8,528 bases of DNA from Candidatus Gastranaerophilales bacterium (GTDB lineage: Bacteria; Cyanobacteriota; Vampirovibrionia; Gastranaerophilales; Gastranaerophilaceae), in NCBI GenBank assembly GCA_947589525.1, contig CANQAW010000065.1, positions 1 to 8,528 on the forward strand. Direction: 5' to 3'. Numbering within the stretch: the first letter of the stretch is position 1; the number at the start of each line of letters is the position of its first letter. Positions 6,593-8,528 of the stretch are shown here, piece by piece. The position numbers were made by a program, and so were the translations under genes. Below the pieces are notes generated by a model. That model saw only the letters and a program-made list of their open reading frames with translations, did no database searches and was not told the origin of the DNA.

Positions 6593-7922
6593 AATTTTTA
6601 AATGCTTCTCCTCTTTTTTCGTAACTTTCAAACATGTCGAAACTTGCGCATGCGGGCGACAGGAGTACTACGTCAGGTCTGTCCAAGCTTGCAATATCTA
6701 TTGCTTCTTCAAGTGTTTTTGAGTTTACTATATGAAAATAGCCTTTTTTCGATAATTCATCTTTAAATCTCTGAGTTGCTTCTCCGATTAAAACAACTTT
6801 TGAAATATTTTTTTGAACTGCTTTGATAAAATCGTCAAGCGGTGTCTTTTTATCTCTGCCGCCTGCAATTAATACAACTTTTTTATCGGGGAAAGAATTA
6901 ATTGCAACAATCGAAGCTTCGGGATTAGTTGCTTTTGAGTCGTTATAGTAATCGGTTCCGGATATTGTTCTTACAAATTCAAGGCGGTGTTCAATTGCTC
7001 TGAATTCTCGAAGAGCTTGCCTTATGGTTTCCGTATCAATCCCCGTTATTAAAGCGCAGGCTATGGCGCACATCGCATTTTGAATGTTGTGATTTCCAAC
7101 GATATTAAGATTATTAACGTCCGTTATTTCTTCTTCGTTATAAAAGATTTTATTATCTTGCAGGTAAAGTAAATTTTCAACATCTTTTTGTTTTTTAAGT
7201 GAAAAATAATAAACTTTTGCCTTTGTTTCCGACCCTATTTTTTTCACTCTTTCATCATCATAATTCAAAACGGCGAATGAATTTTCATCCATATTATAAA
7301 ACATTTGCGCCTTAGCATTGAAATAGTTGTCAAGGGTTTTATGCCATAAAATATGGTCAGGCGTCAAATTGCAAAATACCCCGATTTTTGGAGTGAAATC
7401 TTTGGAATAGAAAAGCTGAAAAGAGCTTGCCTCAATTACATAATAATCAACCCCCTTATCCAAATATTCTATGGGAGAAATCCCGATATTTCCGCAATAA
7501 GGAGCATTGAATTTTTTTGAAAGTATAAAAGAAGTTAAAGCTGTTGTTGTAGTTTTTCCGTTAGTACCCGTAATTGCTATCATTTTGTCTCTGTCAAAGA
7601 AGGAGCAAAATTCAATATCCGAAAAATAACTGATATTTCTTTGTTTAAGCTTTTGAATAATTTCGGAGTCCTCGGGTATCGAAGGGCTCAGAATTGCAAA
7701 ATTAACTCCGTCCGTAAATTCGTCACTGTGAACGGAAAATTCAAGTTTTATTCCCAATTTTTCCAGCTCTTGAGCTTTGTCTTTATTTTTAGGTGCAAGA
7801 GGGTTTTTCTCGGTTAAATAAACATCAAAGCCTTTGCTTTTCAAATACTTTGCGCTCGCCGTACCCGTAGTGGAAAAACCTACTATTAAAACTTTTTTAT
7901 TTTCAACATTATATATATTCAT
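6573..7922 (-). CDS. murD: UDP-N-acetylmuramoyl-L-alanine:D-glutamate ligase MurD
   Basis: A 449-residue cytoplasmic ATP-dependent ligase that adds D-Glu to UDP-MurNAc-L-Ala. Three-domain layout: a Rossmann-like N-domain starting VLIVGFSTTGTASAKYL (11-27) with LSPSIP (78-83); the central ATPase domain with P-loop AITGTNGKTTTT (116-127), IEASSFQL (163-170), NLTPDH (185-190) and YFNAKAQMF (200-208), where Lys204 matches the carbamylated lysine, then VGNHNIQNA (275-283) and EHRLEF (311-316); and the C-domain with NDSKATNPEA (327-336), AGGRDKK (353-359) and SPACASFDMF (422-431). All expected catalytic motifs are present and length is normal. The start is 3 nt after the mraY stop, with an AAGG Shine-Dalgarno 8 nt upstream. 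Its last codons contain the ftsW start and ribosome site, so the two are probably translationally coupled. Confidence 0.96.
   Translation of the reverse strand: MNIYNVENKKVLIVGFSTTGTASAKYLKSKGFDVYLTEKNPLAPKNKDKAQELEKLGIKLEFSVHSDEFTDGVNFAILSPSIPEDSEIIQKLKQRNISYFSDIEFCSFFDRDKMIAITGTNGKTTTTALTSFILSKKFNAPYCGNIGISPIEYLDKGVDYYVIEASSFQLFYSKDFTPKIGVFCNLTPDHILWHKTLDNYFNAKAQMFYNMDENSFAVLNYDDERVKKIGSETKAKVYYFSLKKQKDVENLLYLQDNKIFYNEEEITDVNNLNIVGNHNIQNAMCAIACALITGIDTETIRQALREFRAIEHRLEFVRTISGTDYYNDSKATNPEASIVAINSFPDKKVVLIAGGRDKKTPLDDFIKAVQKNISKVVLIGEATQRFKDELSKKGYFHIVNSKTLEEAIDIASLDRPDVVLLSPACASFDMFESYEKRGEAFKNYVLSKK
6608..6613 (-). promoter_or_regulatory. Ribosome binding site of ftsW, inside murD
   Basis: GAGGAG on the - strand lies within the R-G-E codons near the murD C-terminus, 15 nt before the ftsW ATG at 6592. 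The spacing is longer than ideal, but it is the only good Shine-Dalgarno nearby, and it falls downstream of the alternative TTG at 6631, so it argues against that longer start. Confidence 0.5.
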
Positions 7923-7925
7923 AAC

Positions 7926-8528
7926 TTATACCTTAAAATAATATAACAATACCGTCAATAAGCAAGAAATAAATGTTATAAAAGAAAACACAACAACAAT
8001 TTTATTTTCGCTCCAGCCTGATAATTCAAAATGATGATGAATGGGGCTCATTTTGAAAACTCTTTTTCCCGTTAATTTAAAACTGGCAACCTGTATCATA
8101 ACGGATAACGTCTCGCAAATAAAAACAATTGCAACAGGTATCAGCCAGAGTTCAAATTTGCCCATTATGGCAATTGTTGCCAATAATCCGCCTAAAGCTA
8201 AAGAACCCGTATCCCCCATAAAAATTTTAGCCGGTTTTTTATTAAAGTATAAAAAGCCTAAACAAGCACAGCTTGCGCAAATTGAAATTATTGCCAAATC
8301 TATATTTTTATTTAAGAAGCAAATTATTGCACAAGCCAAAAATGCTATAAAAGATGAGGATGAAGCAAGCCCGTCAAGCCCGTCCGTTAAATTCAGAGCA
8401 TTTGACGCACCAACCATCATAAAAACGACAAAAATCGGATAAAAATATCCCAAATCAAAACTGAAGTTCAAAAAAGAAACCTCTGTTTGATTTGAAAAAA
8501 TAATATAAAACGCAGGAAGCATAGCAAC
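7926..8528 (-). CDS. mraY: Phospho-N-acetylmuramoyl-pentapeptide-transferase MraY (partial, N-terminus missing)
   Basis: The C-terminal 200 residues of a polytopic membrane enzyme that transfers phospho-MurNAc-pentapeptide from UDP to undecaprenyl phosphate, making lipid I. The frame runs through the window edge at 8528. The in-frame ATG at 8522 is internal, since MraY is normally about 320-360 residues and the DD catalytic pair of the N-terminal half is not in view. Counting from that Met: SNALNLTDGLDGLA (40-53), YFNKKPAKIFMGDTGSLALGG (spanning 92-112) with catalytic Asp104, and MSPIHHHFELSGW (158-170) with the HHH triad. These distinguish MraY from WecA/TagO-type relatives. Several hydrophobic helices separate them. 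The stop is 3 nt before murD, and the last Lys-Val codons carry the murD ribosome site. Confidence 0.95.
   Translation of the reverse strand, partial: VAMLPAFYIIFSNQTEVSFLNFSFDLGYFYPIFVVFMMVGASNALNLTDGLDGLASSSSFIAFLACAIICFLNKNIDLAIISICASCACLGFLYFNKKPAKIFMGDTGSLALGGLLATIAIMGKFELWLIPVAIVFICETLSVMIQVASFKLTGKRVFKMSPIHHHFELSGWSENKIVVVFSFITFISCLLTVLLYYFKV
7931..7934 (-). promoter_or_regulatory. Ribosome binding site of murD
   Basis: AAGG (extended TTAAGGT) on the - strand, 8 nt before the murD ATG and embedded in the final codons of mraY. It supports the ATG at 7922. Confidence 0.6.

Noticed and set aside
6593..6631. Longer FtsW starting at the TTG at 6631
   Set aside because: The start would lie upstream of the GAGGAG ribosome site, and the added residues are simply the out-of-frame reading of the murD C-terminus.
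8041..8442. 133-codon open frame antisense to mraY
   Set aside because: It is the complement of the strongly conserved MraY frame (NLTDGLDGLA, FMGDTGS, HHH), with no independent evidence.

Overview
This is an AT-rich, densely packed bacterial chromosome segment with two short gene blocks facing each other. The left block (+ strand, about 1-1912) has two genes: an alpha/beta hydrolase with a cysteine nucleophile motif, and a membrane-anchored MCE-domain (MlaD-like) protein. The right block (- strand, about 8528 down to 1909) is one tight operon-like run: mraY (N-terminus cut by the window edge), murD, ftsW, murG, folC and a GT9-family (heptosyltransferase-like) glycosyltransferase. The blocks converge tail to tail and their stop codons overlap by 4 nt.

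Organism: an MCE-domain lipid-transport protein together with a GT9 glycosyltransferase suggests a two-membrane (diderm) bacterium. The low GC content, compact genes and style of the proteins would fit a gut-type lineage such as Vampirovibrionia/Gastranaerophilales (the 'Melainabacteria'). That placement is an inference from general resemblance; no diagnostic marker such as 16S rRNA is present. Other low-GC diderms remain possible.

How the genes work together: MraY makes lipid I on the inner membrane. MurD adds D-glutamate to the cytoplasmic UDP-MurNAc-L-Ala precursor. MurG turns lipid I into lipid II, and FtsW polymerises lipid II at the division site. This is the core mraY-murD-ftsW-murG order of the division/cell-wall (dcw) cluster. 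After murG, where murC and murB often follow, the run continues with folC (folate polyglutamylation) and a GT9 glycosyltransferase. Junctions are extremely tight: a 3-nt gap, a 20-nt overlap, an 8-nt overlap, a 4-nt ATGA overlap and a 13-nt gap. This points to one transcript with translational coupling; its promoter must lie upstream of mraY, outside the window.

Non-coding DNA is almost absent. The only notable gap (988-1039) holds a small hairpin and a perfect 12-bp inverted repeat whose right arm contains the start codon of the MCE gene, which has no visible Shine-Dalgarno. I saw no tRNA, rRNA, CRISPR array, insertion sequence or defence system. The window is mostly ordinary housekeeping sequence, and I do not claim a new system. 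The best leads are the start-codon hairpin, the orphan MCE protein with a long helical cysteine-bearing tail, the folC/GT9 extension of the cell-wall operon, and an over-frequent AAGCGCAA octamer.
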